Below are positions 53,521-62,349 of a stretch of DNA of 64,000 nucleotides, one piece after another. The DNA comes from Serratia quinivorans. Its GTDB lineage: Bacteria; Pseudomonadota; Gammaproteobacteria; Enterobacterales; Enterobacteriaceae. Position 1 is the stretch's first letter; each line of letters opens with the position of its first letter. The notes under the pieces were generated by a model, which saw only the letters and a program-made list of their open reading frames with translations, was not told the DNA's origin and ran no database searches. The stretch lies in the NCBI GenBank assembly GCA_900457075.1, contig UGYN01000002.1, positions 2,046,001-2,110,000 of the forward strand, given 5' to 3'. Both the position numbers and the translations under genes were made by a program.

Positions 53521-53864
53521 TGGTCAGTGTCATGCCTGTCCAACAGGCGATCGACGGGCTTAAAACCGATTTTTCCAAAGCATTATCCGGCGCGGATATG
53601 GGCAGCAGGCTGATATTCCCGGATGTTAAAACGCTAACCTATGTATTGCTGAACAATAACCGGATGGCGCTACTCGAGGAAATGACAGGAGCAGAAGCAA
53701 TGTCAATCCGCGAACTCTCCAGACGAGTAAATCGAGATTTCAAAGCCGTACATACGGATGTCCAGGCTCTGCTGAATGCCGGAGTTTTAGATAAGAAAGG
53801 CACGAAGATTATCTTCTCGTACGACGAGATCCATTTTGACTTCGTCACCGGCAAGGCCGCCTAA
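53508..53864 (+). CDS. tumA: TumA-type winged-helix antitoxin/repressor
   Basis: 118 residues with a C-terminal winged helix-turn-helix (MSIRELSRRVNRDFKAVHTDVQALLNAGVL, a MarR/HVO_A0114-like pattern). Expected to neutralise the preceding toxin and to bind the palindrome at 53159-53182. GAGGAG lies seven bases before the ATG. The gene ends eight bases before the terminator of the tRNA-Pro gene on the other strand. Confidence 0.7.
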   Translation: MRTLMVSVMPVQQAIDGLKTDFSKALSGADMGSRLIFPDVKTLTYVLLNNNRMALLEEMTGAEAMSIRELSRRVNRDFKAVHTDVQALLNAGVLDKKGTKIIFSYDEIHFDFVTGKAA

Positions 53865-53872
53865 ACTACAGA

Positions 53873-53903
53873 CGAAAAAAAACCTGCTTTAAAAAGCAGG
53901 TTT
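53873..53903 (-). terminator. Terminator of the second tRNA-Pro
   Basis: Perfect ten-base stem AACCTGCTTT / AAAGCAGGTT followed by T residues on the minus strand. Its flank AAACTACAGACG is shared with the first tRNA-Pro locus. Confidence 0.9.
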
Positions 53904-53912
53904 TCTTGAATG

Positions 53913-53989
53913 TGGTCGGCGAGAGAGGATTCGAACCTCCGACCCACTGGTCCCAAACCAGTTGCGCTACCAAGCTGCGCTACTCGCCG
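53913..53989 (-). tRNA. tRNA-Pro (TGG), second copy
   Basis: 77 nt, base for base identical to 1530-1606, including the TGG anticodon and CCA. E. coli has a proline tRNA gene (proK, CGG anticodon) at the equivalent place beside dppA/eptB, but here the anticodon is TGG. It is monocistronic, with its own promoter and terminator. Confidence 0.97.
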
Positions 53990-54000
53990 ATGCGGGGCGC

Positions 54001-54029
54001 ATCTTACTGCTGACGATATTACGCGTCAA
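54001..54029 (-). promoter_or_regulatory. Promoter of second tRNA-Pro
   Basis: Minus-strand TTGACG (54024-54029), 17-base spacer, TAAGAT (54001-54006), then the G/C-rich discriminator GCGCCCCG just before the tRNA. A strong stringently controlled type. Confidence 0.85.
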
Positions 54030-54073
54030 TCACTTTCTCGTCCCGGTCAATCAAGTGGTGATAAAAGCGGCAT

Positions 54074-54105
54074 AAAGCGCGCTACAGCAGCCTGCAGCGC
54101 GCTTT
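54074..54105. terminator. Hairpin after uhpC
   Basis: Perfect ten-base stem AAAGCGCGCT / AGCGCGCTTT with a 12-base loop, located just after the uhpC stop. The T-run is five rightward and three leftward. Confidence 0.6.
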
Positions 54106-54109
54106 TTCA

Positions 54110-55441
54110 TCATGCCTTGGCAGTTTTCAGCGCCGGTGATTGAGCACGCAAGAACGGCAACAGGAACAACGCAGACAAACAGGCAGCGATCGAGATCACC
54201 ACGAAGAACCCATTCCAGTGCCAGATTTCCATGATGCGGGCAATCGGGTAACCGGACAACGCCGCCCCCAGATAAGCAAACAGGCCGACAAAACCGGTTG
54301 CCGCCCCGGCAGCATCCTTATGCGAACATTCCGCCGCTGCCATGCCGATCAGCATCTGCGGACCAAAGATAAAGAAGCCGATAGCAAAGAAGCAGGCCGC
54401 CTGCAGCAGGAAAGTAACACCCGGCATGATCCACAGCGCCGCAACCGACAGGAAGATGCCGATGGCGAAGATCAGGTTCATTGGCCCACGGTTACCGCGG
54501 AACAGTTTGTCAGAACCCCAACCGGCCACCAGCGAGCCGATAAAGCCACCCACTTCGAACAAGGATATCGCCGAGTTGGCAGTCATCAGCGAATAGCCTT
54601 TCTCCTGCGTCAGATACAGGTTACCCCAGTCGTTGATGGCCGTACGCACGATGTACACCAGCACGTAAGACACCGCCAGCAGCCAAATGTATTTGTTGGT
54701 CAACACGTAGCGCTTGATGATTTCGCGGTTGGTCAGCCCCTGGCCTTCCGATTCCTGCACCAGTTCCATGGCGTCGTTACGCCATTTACCCACGCTGGGC
54801 AGCCCCATGGTGGACGGCTTGTCACGCAGGCGCCAGCACATCAGCAGCCCCAACACCACACCGATAATACCCGGAATAATCATGCCGTAGCGCCAGCTAA
54901 AGTGCAGCGAGATAAAGCCGACCAGCAGCGGGATTAACGCACCGCCAAAGTTATGCGAAGTGTTCCAGATCGCCCACCAGCTACCGCGCTCGGAGCGCGA
55001 GTACCAGCTTGTGAGGATTTTCGAACATGGCGGCCAGCCCCAGCCCTGGAAGAAGGCGTTGAGGATCCACAACGTCCCCAGCATCAGCAGCGAAGAACTG
55101 AGGCCGAAGAAGATATTGAGTATGCCGGTCATAATCAGGCCCAACCCCATAAAATAGCGCGGGTTGGAACGATCGCTGATCATGCCTGAAATAAACTTCG
55201 AGCAGCCGTAAGTGATGTAGAACAGCGTACCGAGAATACCGACGTCGGACATCGTCAGGCCAAGATCGCTCAGCATTGCCGGCATAATGAAGTTGAAGCT
55301 TTTGCGCGTGAAGTAAAACGCGGCATAGCCGATGTACATCGTCCACATCAGCTGGATGCGCCAGTATTTATAGCTGGCATCGATCTGTTTTTGATCGGTA
55401 ACCGGCGGCACATCATCGCGGCTTTTAAGGAAAGACCACAT
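54110..55441 (-). CDS. uhpC: UhpC, glucose-6-phosphate sensor (MFS)
   Basis: 443 residues, about 12 membrane helices, organophosphate:phosphate antiporter family. It matches E. coli UhpC rather than UhpT (for example YFTRKSFN, DRSNPRYFMGLGLI, WGSDKLFRGNRGPMNLIFA, FGPQMLIGMAAAECSHKDAA). UhpC senses external glucose-6-phosphate and passes the signal to UhpB. In E. coli uhpT follows directly; here no gene follows in the operon. Confidence 0.92.
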   Translation of the reverse strand: MWSFLKSRDDVPPVTDQKQIDASYKYWRIQLMWTMYIGYAAFYFTRKSFNFIMPAMLSDLGLTMSDVGILGTLFYITYGCSKFISGMISDRSNPRYFMGLGLIMTGILNIFFGLSSSLLMLGTLWILNAFFQGWGWPPCSKILTSWYSRSERGSWWAIWNTSHNFGGALIPLLVGFISLHFSWRYGMIIPGIIGVVLGLLMCWRLRDKPSTMGLPSVGKWRNDAMELVQESEGQGLTNREIIKRYVLTNKYIWLLAVSYVLVYIVRTAINDWGNLYLTQEKGYSLMTANSAISLFEVGGFIGSLVAGWGSDKLFRGNRGPMNLIFAIGIFLSVAALWIMPGVTFLLQAACFFAIGFFIFGPQMLIGMAAAECSHKDAAGAATGFVGLFAYLGAALSGYPIARIMEIWHWNGFFVVISIAACLSALFLLPFLRAQSPALKTAKA

Positions 55442-55535
55442 GTGAAACCTCAGAGAATATGAAAAGTGCCGCTATCATGCTGCGCGCGCGCGAAAATGAC
55501 TTACGCCGGATTCCCGACGCGGCTAGGAGTATTTC

Positions 55536-57080
55536 CTAGTTTGGCCCTTCCGCCGGTGAAACTGTGGGTAAGATCACATTCAAACAGGTGCCATTCTCCG
55601 ACGTCAGCCGCAGGCGGCCGCCCAGTGCGCTGATGCGCTCCTGCATGCCACGCAGACCATAACCCGGCTCATGATGGGCCAGATCGATACCCACGCCGTT
55701 ATCGCGAATGGTCAGCAAGACTTGCGGCAACCGCCCTTTGCGCTGACGAAGACGTGCATCCAGCTCAATCCGGCTGGCGGCGGCGTGACGACAGACATTG
55801 GTCACCCCTTCCTGACACACCCGATACAGCGTAATTTTCAACGTCTCATCCAGTAACTCATCCGGCACCTGCCACTGCATCACGCTCACCAGCGACGTAT
55901 CCTGCGGCAGCGATTCGCGCAGCATCGCCGCCACCGCCGCCGACAGCGGCAAATTATTCAACGCAGCCGGCCACAGTTGCGTCAACACGTCGTGGACGCC
56001 GTCATATACCCGCAGCGCCAGGGTATCTATCGCCTCGGCGCAGCCCATCACCTGCGGCTGTGGTGCCAAACGCTTGATAATACTGGCCTGGGTGCGGATC
56101 ACGGTGATGGTTTGACCGACCTCGTCGTGCAACTCCCGCGCCACCTCGCGCCGGGTCTGTTCTTCTGCCGTAACCAGTGCGCGCGCCAGTTGGCGATTTT
56201 CCGTCAGCCGCAGCCGCAGTTGCTGGTTCAGCTCGCGCTGGCGTTGAATACCTGCGCCGAGCAGCAGACCGGTCAGGCTCTGGGCCAGCAGCGACAACAG
56301 TAAATCACGGTGCGATTCAGGTTGTGGCGGTTCGTTGGCCACCAGCACCACCCCATTGAGCAAGGTTGCCAACAGTGCGCCCTGCCAGCCGTAGCGATAG
56401 GACATAAAGACTATCGGAATGGCCAGACAAAACGGCGCGAAGCGACGCAGCTCAGCGGCATTAACCTGCTGTTGCAGCCAGATACTGAGCGCAAACAGCA
56501 GTAAGTAACTGGCCAGATGGCGCAACCGTAGCGTCACCGGTTTATGGATCAGGCCCGGTTCAAGCGGCACCCAGATCTGCCGCGCCAGATAGTGCCACAG
56601 CAGCAGACAGGTTGGGGCAATGGTAAAACCGCCAGCCAACCCGAGCAGCAGCGCACGGGCACCCTCGCCGTTCACTAACTGCCACACCAGCGCCTGCAGC
56701 AACGCGGCCACCGCCACTACCGCGCCCTGCATCAATGGCCATTGCCATTCGCTGTCACTTTCCTGATGCCGCAGTAGCCAGGGGGAGGCCACCAGACTGA
56801 GCAACACCGTCAACACCAGCACCACCACCGAAGCCCACAGTGCCGGCCCATAACCGAACTGATCGGCCAGCACCACCATCAGCAGCAGATCGGCCAGCAG
56901 GATACCCGGCCAGAAGCGGTAAGGGCTTTGCAGCAGAATGCCCATACGCAGACCAAACGGGAACAGCAACAGCGCCTGCCACGGCGGGTCGATCAGCGCA
57001 GTGCCAATCCCCCACAGGCAAAATGCACTGGTGGCATAGATAAAGAACAACGCCAGTTGGGTGATCAGGCGTTGCATCAC
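55536..57080 (-). CDS. uhpB: UhpB, sensor histidine kinase
   Basis: 514 residues: N-terminal membrane domain of about eight helices (MASE1-like) and a cytoplasmic HisKA_3/HATPase kinase. The phosphorylated His is in [15 protein letters not shown], and the ATP-binding G box in DNGVGID and [11 protein letters not shown]. Phosphorylates UhpA in response to UhpC. Overlaps uhpA by four bases. Confidence 0.94.
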   Translation of the reverse strand: MMQRLITQLALFFIYATSAFCLWGIGTALIDPPWQALLLFPFGLRMGILLQSPYRFWPGILLADLLLMVVLADQFGYGPALWASVVVLVLTVLLSLVASPWLLRHQESDSEWQWPLMQGAVVAVAALLQALVWQLVNGEGARALLLGLAGGFTIAPTCLLLWHYLARQIWVPLEPGLIHKPVTLRLRHLASYLLLFALSIWLQQQVNAAELRRFAPFCLAIPIVFMSYRYGWQGALLATLLNGVVLVANEPPQPESHRDLLLSLLAQSLTGLLLGAGIQRQRELNQQLRLRLTENRQLARALVTAEEQTRREVARELHDEVGQTITVIRTQASIIKRLAPQPQVMGCAEAIDTLALRVYDGVHDVLTQLWPAALNNLPLSAAVAAMLRESLPQDTSLVSVMQWQVPDELLDETLKITLYRVCQEGVTNVCRHAAASRIELDARLRQRKGRLPQVLLTIRDNGVGIDLAHHEPGYGLRGMQERISALGGRLRLTSENGTCLNVILPTVSPAEGPN

Positions 57081-57667
57081 AGGTTCAGCATCCTCTTCGC
57101 CAGCTCGACGTTGTTGTTGATACCCAGCTTGGCGAACAGATTGGCGCGATGCACGTGTACCGTTTTGGGTGACAGCCCCAGCGCGACAGCAATCTCCCGT
57201 ACCTCCTGCCCTTGCGCCAGCAACAGTGCAATTTCGCGTTCACGGCGCGTCAGTGGGTCCACCTTCACTCGCGCCAGTTGCTGGGCGATTTCAGGCATCA
57301 GATACACGCCACCGCTGGCGACGGTGCGTACCGCGGTGATCAAATCTTCCGGCTTGCAGCGTTTTGACAAGAACCCGCAGGCACCGCGTTCCAGCGCCAG
57401 CTCCACCAGCGCCGGGTTGTCATGCATCGACAGCATCACCACCCGAATACCGGAGGGAATGTCCGCCAGCAGATCCAGCCCGCTGCCGTCCGGCATCGAA
57501 ATATCACAGATACAGATTTCCGCCTCCAGACCGGGCAGGCCAGCGCGTGCCTGAGCCGCGCTGCTGAACTCGCCGACCACCTGAATATCCGGCTCCAGCG
57601 ACAGCAGTTGCACAAAGCCCGATCGCACAATGTCATGATCGTCAATAAACGCCACGCGCAAGGTCAT
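57077..57667 (-). CDS. uhpA: UhpA, NarL-family response regulator
   Basis: 196 residues from ATG 57667 (GGAG upstream), the E. coli length; an in-frame ATG at 57700 is less likely. Receiver acidic pair DD at 9-10, phosphoacceptor Asp near residue 55 (CDISMPD), Lys in LSKRCKPE, and a LuxR-type HTH ([33 protein letters not shown]). It normally activates uhpT. Confidence 0.95.
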   Translation of the reverse strand: MTLRVAFIDDHDIVRSGFVQLLSLEPDIQVVGEFSSAAQARAGLPGLEAEICICDISMPDGSGLDLLADIPSGIRVVMLSMHDNPALVELALERGACGFLSKRCKPEDLITAVRTVASGGVYLMPEIAQQLARVKVDPLTRREREIALLLAQGQEVREIAVALGLSPKTVHVHRANLFAKLGINNNVELAKRMLNL

Positions 57668-57755
57668 GGAAATCTCCGGTCCGAGGGGGAAAGTGCGCAA
57701 GTATAGCGCAAGCCTGAGCCAGATTAGTTGATGAAAGGAAGGTATAAGCAGATTT

Positions 57756-57778
57756 TACCGGGCGCAATGCGCCCGGTA
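57756..57778. terminator. Hairpin between uhpA promoter region and eptB end
   Basis: Perfect ten-base stem TACCGGGCGC / GCGCCCGGTA with a three-base loop, nine bases after the eptB stop. There is no T-run leftward, so it is probably a 3' end stabiliser for eptB mRNA or a weak terminator. Confidence 0.5.
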
Positions 57779-57787
57779 TTAAAGAGG

Positions 57788-59482
57788 TTACAGCTCGCTT
57801 GGCGACGCTTTTTCCTGCGGAATATCGCACCAGTTGTTTTTGGCCACGATGCCGCCGTTCGGCGAGGTATAACCGAGGCAGCCGAGAATGGTATCGAACA
57901 GCTCAACATGGCGGTGGGTCTTGCCAACCCGCTGCTGCGCCTGCAATTGCTCAAACGCTCCGCGATGCTGTGGATCTTCCAGGAACTTGTCGGATGCCCA
58001 TACCATCATTGGCACACGGAACTGCTCCACCGGCGCCATTTCACGCGGCGTGCCGTGCAGGTGTGAATTCTCGCCGATCGATTCGCCGTGATCGGAAGAA
58101 TAGAACACAATCGCCTTCTTCTCGCGCACCTGATCAATCACATTGGCGATAAAGCTGTCGGTATACAGCACCGAGTTATCGAAGGCGTTAACCAACTGGT
58201 CCTTGGAGCAGAAATCGTCAACGCCGATACACTCCGGCTGATAACGCGCGTAGCTACGCGGATAACGCTGGGAATAGAGATAATGTGAGCCCTTGGTGTG
58301 CAGGATCACCAGATGCTTGCCCTTGGGATAACGGGCCAGCGACTCCTTCATTTCATCCACCAACAGCATATCGTCAACCGATTTGCCGTCGTTGCGCTTT
58401 TCGGAGGCGATCATCTCGCGGAACGAATAGTTGTTCACTTCGGTGTTGTTATAGAACCAAACCTCACTCTGCATGGCGAACAGCTCGGAGGTGAAGCCCA
58501 AATCTTTCATTACTGCGAACACGTTTTGCTCTTTCAGAGTCCGTTGCGGGTTATCTGCCGTGCCGCCTTCCCGCACGAACATACAGCGCAACGACAGTTT
58601 GGTGGCGGTATCACAAGACGTGCCGCGGAACGCCACCAGATTTTTCTCTTTGGATAGCCGCGGCGTAGTGTCACGGTCGTAGCCAAGAATGCCCATGTGA
58701 TCCCAGCGCGTGGTTTCACCAATGATAAACACCACGTAGGTATCATCAATATCGGCCGGTGCAACATAGGTAAAGTTCTTGGCCGGGTCGAACAAATTGG
58801 CCTGATCCTGACTTTCGTCATAACGGGTGTAGGCAAACAGACCCAACGCCGACAGCCAGTTGGATGGCAAATAGGAATGTGCAACCACGCCACCGTAGCT
58901 TGGCAAATCCACATTGGTGATTTTTTCCTGCGCGCTTTGCTCGTTATCCAGCATACGCAGCGGCACCCAGACCAGCGCCACCACTGCCACCAGCACCACC
59001 AGCGGTTTTATCCGGTGTCCGGGCGTTTTCAGTTGCTCGATCAGGGTATAACGCAGGTTGTTTTTCCAGATGCACAGCAGCGGCAATGCGCTGAGCACTA
59101 CCATCCACAGCACGAAGTGCATACCGACCACTTCTTTCGACAGGTCGATATCGGTGGTCATCACCGACACCACAATGCCGTAGCCGATCACCACGTTGAA
59201 AAACGTCATGTAATAGCTGGCGGCCACGGAAATCAGCACCAATAGCGAGGCAATAATCCGGTAGAACAGCCGGCCGCCGAGCGAGACCAGCCGCATAATA
59301 AAGAAGGTGAACAAAACGATGGCGATAACCTCGGTTACCGCAGAAATGACCTTAATCCCCTGAATGCCGTGCGAAAACGAATCAAAGCGACGATAGAAAA
59401 CGGAAAGGTTCAAAAAGATGCCGATATAGATCGCTAACAATAACGATAAATTCTGCTGTGATAGCGATTTAACTTTGTTCAT
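57788..59482 (-). CDS. eptB: EptB, Kdo phosphoethanolamine transferase
   Basis: 564 residues: five N-terminal membrane helices and a periplasmic sulfatase-fold domain. Metal and nucleophile regions: IIGETTRWDHMGI, SCDTATKLSLRCMF (catalytic Thr) and FYSSDHGESIGENSHLHG. Transfers pEtN to the outer Kdo of LPS, reducing surface negative charge. In E. coli it also lies next to the dppA-proK locus. Confidence 0.95.
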   Translation of the reverse strand: MNKVKSLSQQNLSLLLAIYIGIFLNLSVFYRRFDSFSHGIQGIKVISAVTEVIAIVLFTFFIMRLVSLGGRLFYRIIASLLVLISVAASYYMTFFNVVIGYGIVVSVMTTDIDLSKEVVGMHFVLWMVVLSALPLLCIWKNNLRYTLIEQLKTPGHRIKPLVVLVAVVALVWVPLRMLDNEQSAQEKITNVDLPSYGGVVAHSYLPSNWLSALGLFAYTRYDESQDQANLFDPAKNFTYVAPADIDDTYVVFIIGETTRWDHMGILGYDRDTTPRLSKEKNLVAFRGTSCDTATKLSLRCMFVREGGTADNPQRTLKEQNVFAVMKDLGFTSELFAMQSEVWFYNNTEVNNYSFREMIASEKRNDGKSVDDMLLVDEMKESLARYPKGKHLVILHTKGSHYLYSQRYPRSYARYQPECIGVDDFCSKDQLVNAFDNSVLYTDSFIANVIDQVREKKAIVFYSSDHGESIGENSHLHGTPREMAPVEQFRVPMMVWASDKFLEDPQHRGAFEQLQAQQRVGKTHRHVELFDTILGCLGYTSPNGGIVAKNNWCDIPQEKASPSEL

Positions 59483-59660
59483 GTAACGCGGTGGCTCCGG
59501 GGGCTTTAACAGTTCTGAAGTCAGTCAGACATTCGATGCGGCTGCAGGTTCAGCCGATCGGCAATAAGCGCTATTTTGGGGGTAAGAATCAAGAGAATTC
59601 TCACAAAATAACCATTTTTGCCATTTTTTGTGCAAGGGATAAAGGGGCACGAGACGAGAA

Positions 59661-59684
59661 ATGGAGGGCTGAAACCCTCCATTT
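59661..59684. terminator. ohr 3' hairpin
   Basis: Nine-base arms AATGGAGGG / CCCTCCATT with a six-base loop, 24 bases after the ohr stop. Short T-run either way. The rest of the eptB-ohr gap (59483-59707) holds no gene. Confidence 0.55.
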
Positions 59685-59707
59685 GTTCCGTGATATTGGC
59701 GGAAATC

Positions 59708-60133
59708 TTACTTAACGTTAAGCGTTACATCAATATTGCCGCGAGTGGCGTTGGAATAAGGGCAGACCACGTGGGCTTTTTTCACCAGGTCTTCCGCCAC
59801 GCTGCGCTCGATGCCCGGCAGGATGATATCCAACTGCACTTCGATGCCGAAACCGTTGGGGATTTCGCCAATACCGACGGTGCCGTCAATTTTGGCTTCG
59901 GCCGGGATCTTCACTTTTTCTTTCGCCGCGACAAACTTCAGTGCGCCGAGGAAGCAGGCCGAATAACCGGCAGCAAACAACTGTTCCGGGTTGGTGACTT
60001 CACCGCCCGCGCCGCCCATTTCTTTCGGCACGCCCAGTTTGACATCCAACACGCCGTCAGATGAGGTCGCACGGCCATCGCGGCCACCGGTTGCGGTGGC
60101 ATGAGCACGGTACACAACTTTTTCAATCGACAT
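59708..60133 (-). CDS. ohr: Organic hydroperoxide resistance protein Ohr
   Basis: 141-residue OsmC/Ohr-family peroxidase. The two redox cysteines are in AACFLG-type SACFLGAL and [31 protein letters not shown] is the Ohr signature. Reduces fatty-acid and other organic hydroperoxides with lipoylated proteins. Downstream of ohrR, with its own OhrR box. Confidence 0.95.
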   Translation of the reverse strand: MSIEKVVYRAHATATGGRDGRATSSDGVLDVKLGVPKEMGGAGGEVTNPEQLFAAGYSACFLGALKFVAAKEKVKIPAEAKIDGTVGIGEIPNGFGIEVQLDIILPGIERSVAEDLVKKAHVVCPYSNATRGNIDVTLNVK

Positions 60134-60207
60134 ACATCATTCCTTCTTTCTGGTTGGAGGCAAGACGGCAATTCCTGCAGGTGGAACGTCGTCATTGGTA
60201 TATCTTT

Positions 60208-60222
60208 CACGATTAAATCGCA
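60208..60222. promoter_or_regulatory. OhrR box upstream of ohr
   Basis: CACGATTAAATCGCA contains the palindrome CGATT-A-AATCG. It lies just past a minus-strand TATAGT (-10-like), about 80 bases before the ohr start. The same motif recurs before ohrR. Confidence 0.65.
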
Positions 60223-60288
60223 CACTATATATTTACTGCTTACTTCCAGTGTAGTCCACCCATGCCGATCCTGCTGCCGGCACCGGGG

Positions 60289-60753
60289 TCAAAGCTGGTT
60301 GATTAGCTTGCCACGCAGCTTTTCCAACTGCTGTTTGATATTGACGATTTCATCGAGGCTGCAATCGGTAGCGCACATAACGGCTTCCGGCACCGACTGC
60401 GCTTTTTCACGCAGCGCACGACCGGCATCGGTTAACGCAATAATCACCTGCCGCTCATCGGTGGTGGCGCGGTAACGCGCTAACAAACCGGCGGTCTCCA
60501 GGCGTTTCAGCAATGGCGTCAGGGTGGCGGAATCGAGAAATAGCCGTTCGCCAATGTCAGTGACCCTGATTTCGTCCCGCTCCCACAGCACCAGCATCAC
60601 CAGGTATTGCGGGTAGGTGAGTTCAAGCTGGCTCAGCAGTTTGCGATACACCTTATTCAGCGCCAGGTTGGCGGAGTACAGGGCAAAGCAAAGTTGCTGG
60701 TCGAGCAGCAGCAGGTTTTTCGTCGCGGGTTGTTCGGTGTTTTCGATTTTCAT
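60289..60753 (-). CDS. ohrR: OhrR, MarR-family peroxide-sensing repressor
   Basis: 154 residues with the MarR winged helix ([24 protein letters not shown]) and the reactive N-terminal Cys in [14 protein letters not shown]. Oxidation of that Cys releases DNA and induces ohr. Two operator-like boxes, one before each gene, support autoregulation. Confidence 0.92.
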   Translation of the reverse strand: MKIENTEQPATKNLLLLDQQLCFALYSANLALNKVYRKLLSQLELTYPQYLVMLVLWERDEIRVTDIGERLFLDSATLTPLLKRLETAGLLARYRATTDERQVIIALTDAGRALREKAQSVPEAVMCATDCSLDEIVNIKQQLEKLRGKLINQL

Positions 60754-60772
60754 GTTCTAAATATAGATAGCG

Positions 60773-60787
60773 CACGATGTAATCGCA
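60773..60787. promoter_or_regulatory. OhrR box upstream of ohrR
   Basis: CACGATGTAATCGCA, matching the ohr box at 13 of 15 positions. It is 20 bases before the ohrR ATG and about 80 before the divergent HD gene. Confidence 0.65.
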
Positions 60788-60864
60788 AACTATTTTTTCG
60801 TCAATATGCTACCTTGTTAAAAGCAGGGGATGCCACAGCGAGGTGCTGTGTGGAGGAAAAGGAC

Positions 60865-61464
60865 ATGACAGACACTCTGGCAGAACGCGCGCGCCGCTAC
60901 GCCACCAAGGCCCATGCGGCTATCGATCAGCGCCGCAAATACACTAATGACCCCTACATTGTTCACCCGCAGGCGGTAATGGAAATCGTCAGCAGCGTGC
61001 CGCACAGCGAAGAAATGCTGGCCGCCGCCTGGCTGCACGACACGGTAGAAGATACGCCCACCACTCTTGGCGATATCGAAAGCCACTTTGGGCCACAGGT
61101 CGCGAGCCTGGTGGCGATGCTGACCAACGTCAGCGACACCGGTGACGGCAACCGCTTCGAGCGTAAAAACCGCGATCGGCGCCACAGCGCCAAGGCCTCA
61201 CCGCAGGCCAAGACCATCAAGCTGGCAGACCTGATCGACAACACCCGCTCACTGCTGGACTATGACAGCCATTTCGCCAGAACCTATCTGATCGAAAAAC
61301 AGCGGCTGCTGGAAGTGTTGACCGAAGGTGACCCGACGCTATGGCAGCAGGCGCATCATATTGTCGAAAAGGGGCTGGAAAGGCTGCAATTGCCACCGCA
61401 TAACGTCCCGGCAAGCTGGTTTGAACATGCCCGCCGGCGCTACCGGGAAAGCGATGCGGCATAG
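60865..61464 (+). CDS. Small HD-domain hydrolase, SpoT/Mesh1-like
   Basis: 199 residues from ATG 60865, with GGAGGAAAAGGAC upstream. One HD domain with the (p)ppGpp hydrolase pattern: RRKYTNDPYIVHP, AAWLHDTVEDTPTTLGDI (HDxxED), and KTIKLADLIDNTRSL. There is no synthetase or TGS domain, so by family knowledge it resembles stand-alone small alarmone hydrolases. Substrate unproven. Divergent from ohrR. Confidence 0.8.
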   Translation: MTDTLAERARRYATKAHAAIDQRRKYTNDPYIVHPQAVMEIVSSVPHSEEMLAAAWLHDTVEDTPTTLGDIESHFGPQVASLVAMLTNVSDTGDGNRFERKNRDRRHSAKASPQAKTIKLADLIDNTRSLLDYDSHFARTYLIEKQRLLEVLTEGDPTLWQQAHHIVEKGLERLQLPPHNVPASWFEHARRRYRESDAA

Positions 61465-61476
61465 CCGACAACCACT

Positions 61477-62235
61477 TCAGTGCGCAAAATAATGCATACC
61501 GCCATCCACCGGGATCACCGCCCCGGTGATATAGCGCGCCTGCGGGGAACAAAGAAACGCGGCCAGATAGGCCATATCCTCCGGCTCACCAAAATAGCCA
61601 ATCGGGATATTCTGTTCGATAAACGCCTGGCGGGCGGCCTCTGTCGGGTGCAATTTTTCACGCACCTGCTCGCTATTAATCCGCCCGGGCTGCAGCGTAT
61701 TAACCGTAACCCCTTGCGCCGCCACGTTGCCTGCCAGCCCCTTGGCCCATAGGTGCAACGCCCCCTTGGCGGCGGTGGCCGCGTTCAAACTGCGCGGCTC
61801 CATCGAGCCACTGATGTTGATCACCCGTCCCCAGCCCTGCGCCAGCATCCGGGGCAACAACGCATGGGTTATCCGACGCGCCGGGGTAAAGTTCAGGGCA
61901 AAGGCTTCTTCCCAACCGGCATCGCCTTCGCTCAACGTGGTCGGGCGAGCCCCACCGACCGCATTAATCACAATATCGATGGTCCCGAACTGCTGTAGCG
62001 CCAGCGCCAGCATGCTGTCGAGCGCTTGTGTCTGGGTGATATCTGCCGCGATGACATAGGGCCGTATGCCACCGGCTTGCTCAACCTCATCCGCCAGGGT
62101 CTGCAAACGGTCTTCCCGGCGCGCCGTCGCCACCACAGTCACCCCCTGCGCCGCCAATACCCGAACCATGCCTGCGCCAATCCCTTCGCTGGCACCGGTC
62201 ACCAACGCGATACGCCCCTGCAGATGCAAATTCAT
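61477..62235 (-). CDS. Short-chain dehydrogenase/reductase, atypical active site
   Basis: 252-residue classical-SDR fold: cofactor motif TGASEGIGAG, NAVGG (NAG region), and catalytic Ser in NISGSME. The usual YxxxK is AxxxK here (NAATAAKGALHLW), so the catalytic Tyr is missing. The substrate is unknown. Divergent from the LysR gene, which may control it. Confidence 0.85.
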   Translation of the reverse strand: MNLHLQGRIALVTGASEGIGAGMVRVLAAQGVTVVATARREDRLQTLADEVEQAGGIRPYVIAADITQTQALDSMLALALQQFGTIDIVINAVGGARPTTLSEGDAGWEEAFALNFTPARRITHALLPRMLAQGWGRVINISGSMEPRSLNAATAAKGALHLWAKGLAGNVAAQGVTVNTLQPGRINSEQVREKLHPTEAARQAFIEQNIPIGYFGEPEDMAYLAAFLCSPQARYITGAVIPVDGGMHYFAH

Positions 62236-62246
62236 AAGATATCCTA

Positions 62247-62261
62247 ATTGAATAATTCAAT
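62247..62261. promoter_or_regulatory. Palindrome between SDR and LysR genes
   Basis: Perfect ATTGAAT-A-ATTCAAT palindrome 12 bases upstream of the SDR start in the divergent intergenic region. It fits a LysR-type operator. Confidence 0.5.
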
Positions 62262-62349
62262 CTGGTTACAAAGATAACGCCATTGAATCACGTCCCAGTC
62301 TGTGTGAATATTCCGTAAACTCGCGGCAATACTGTGCAGGAATTCACTG

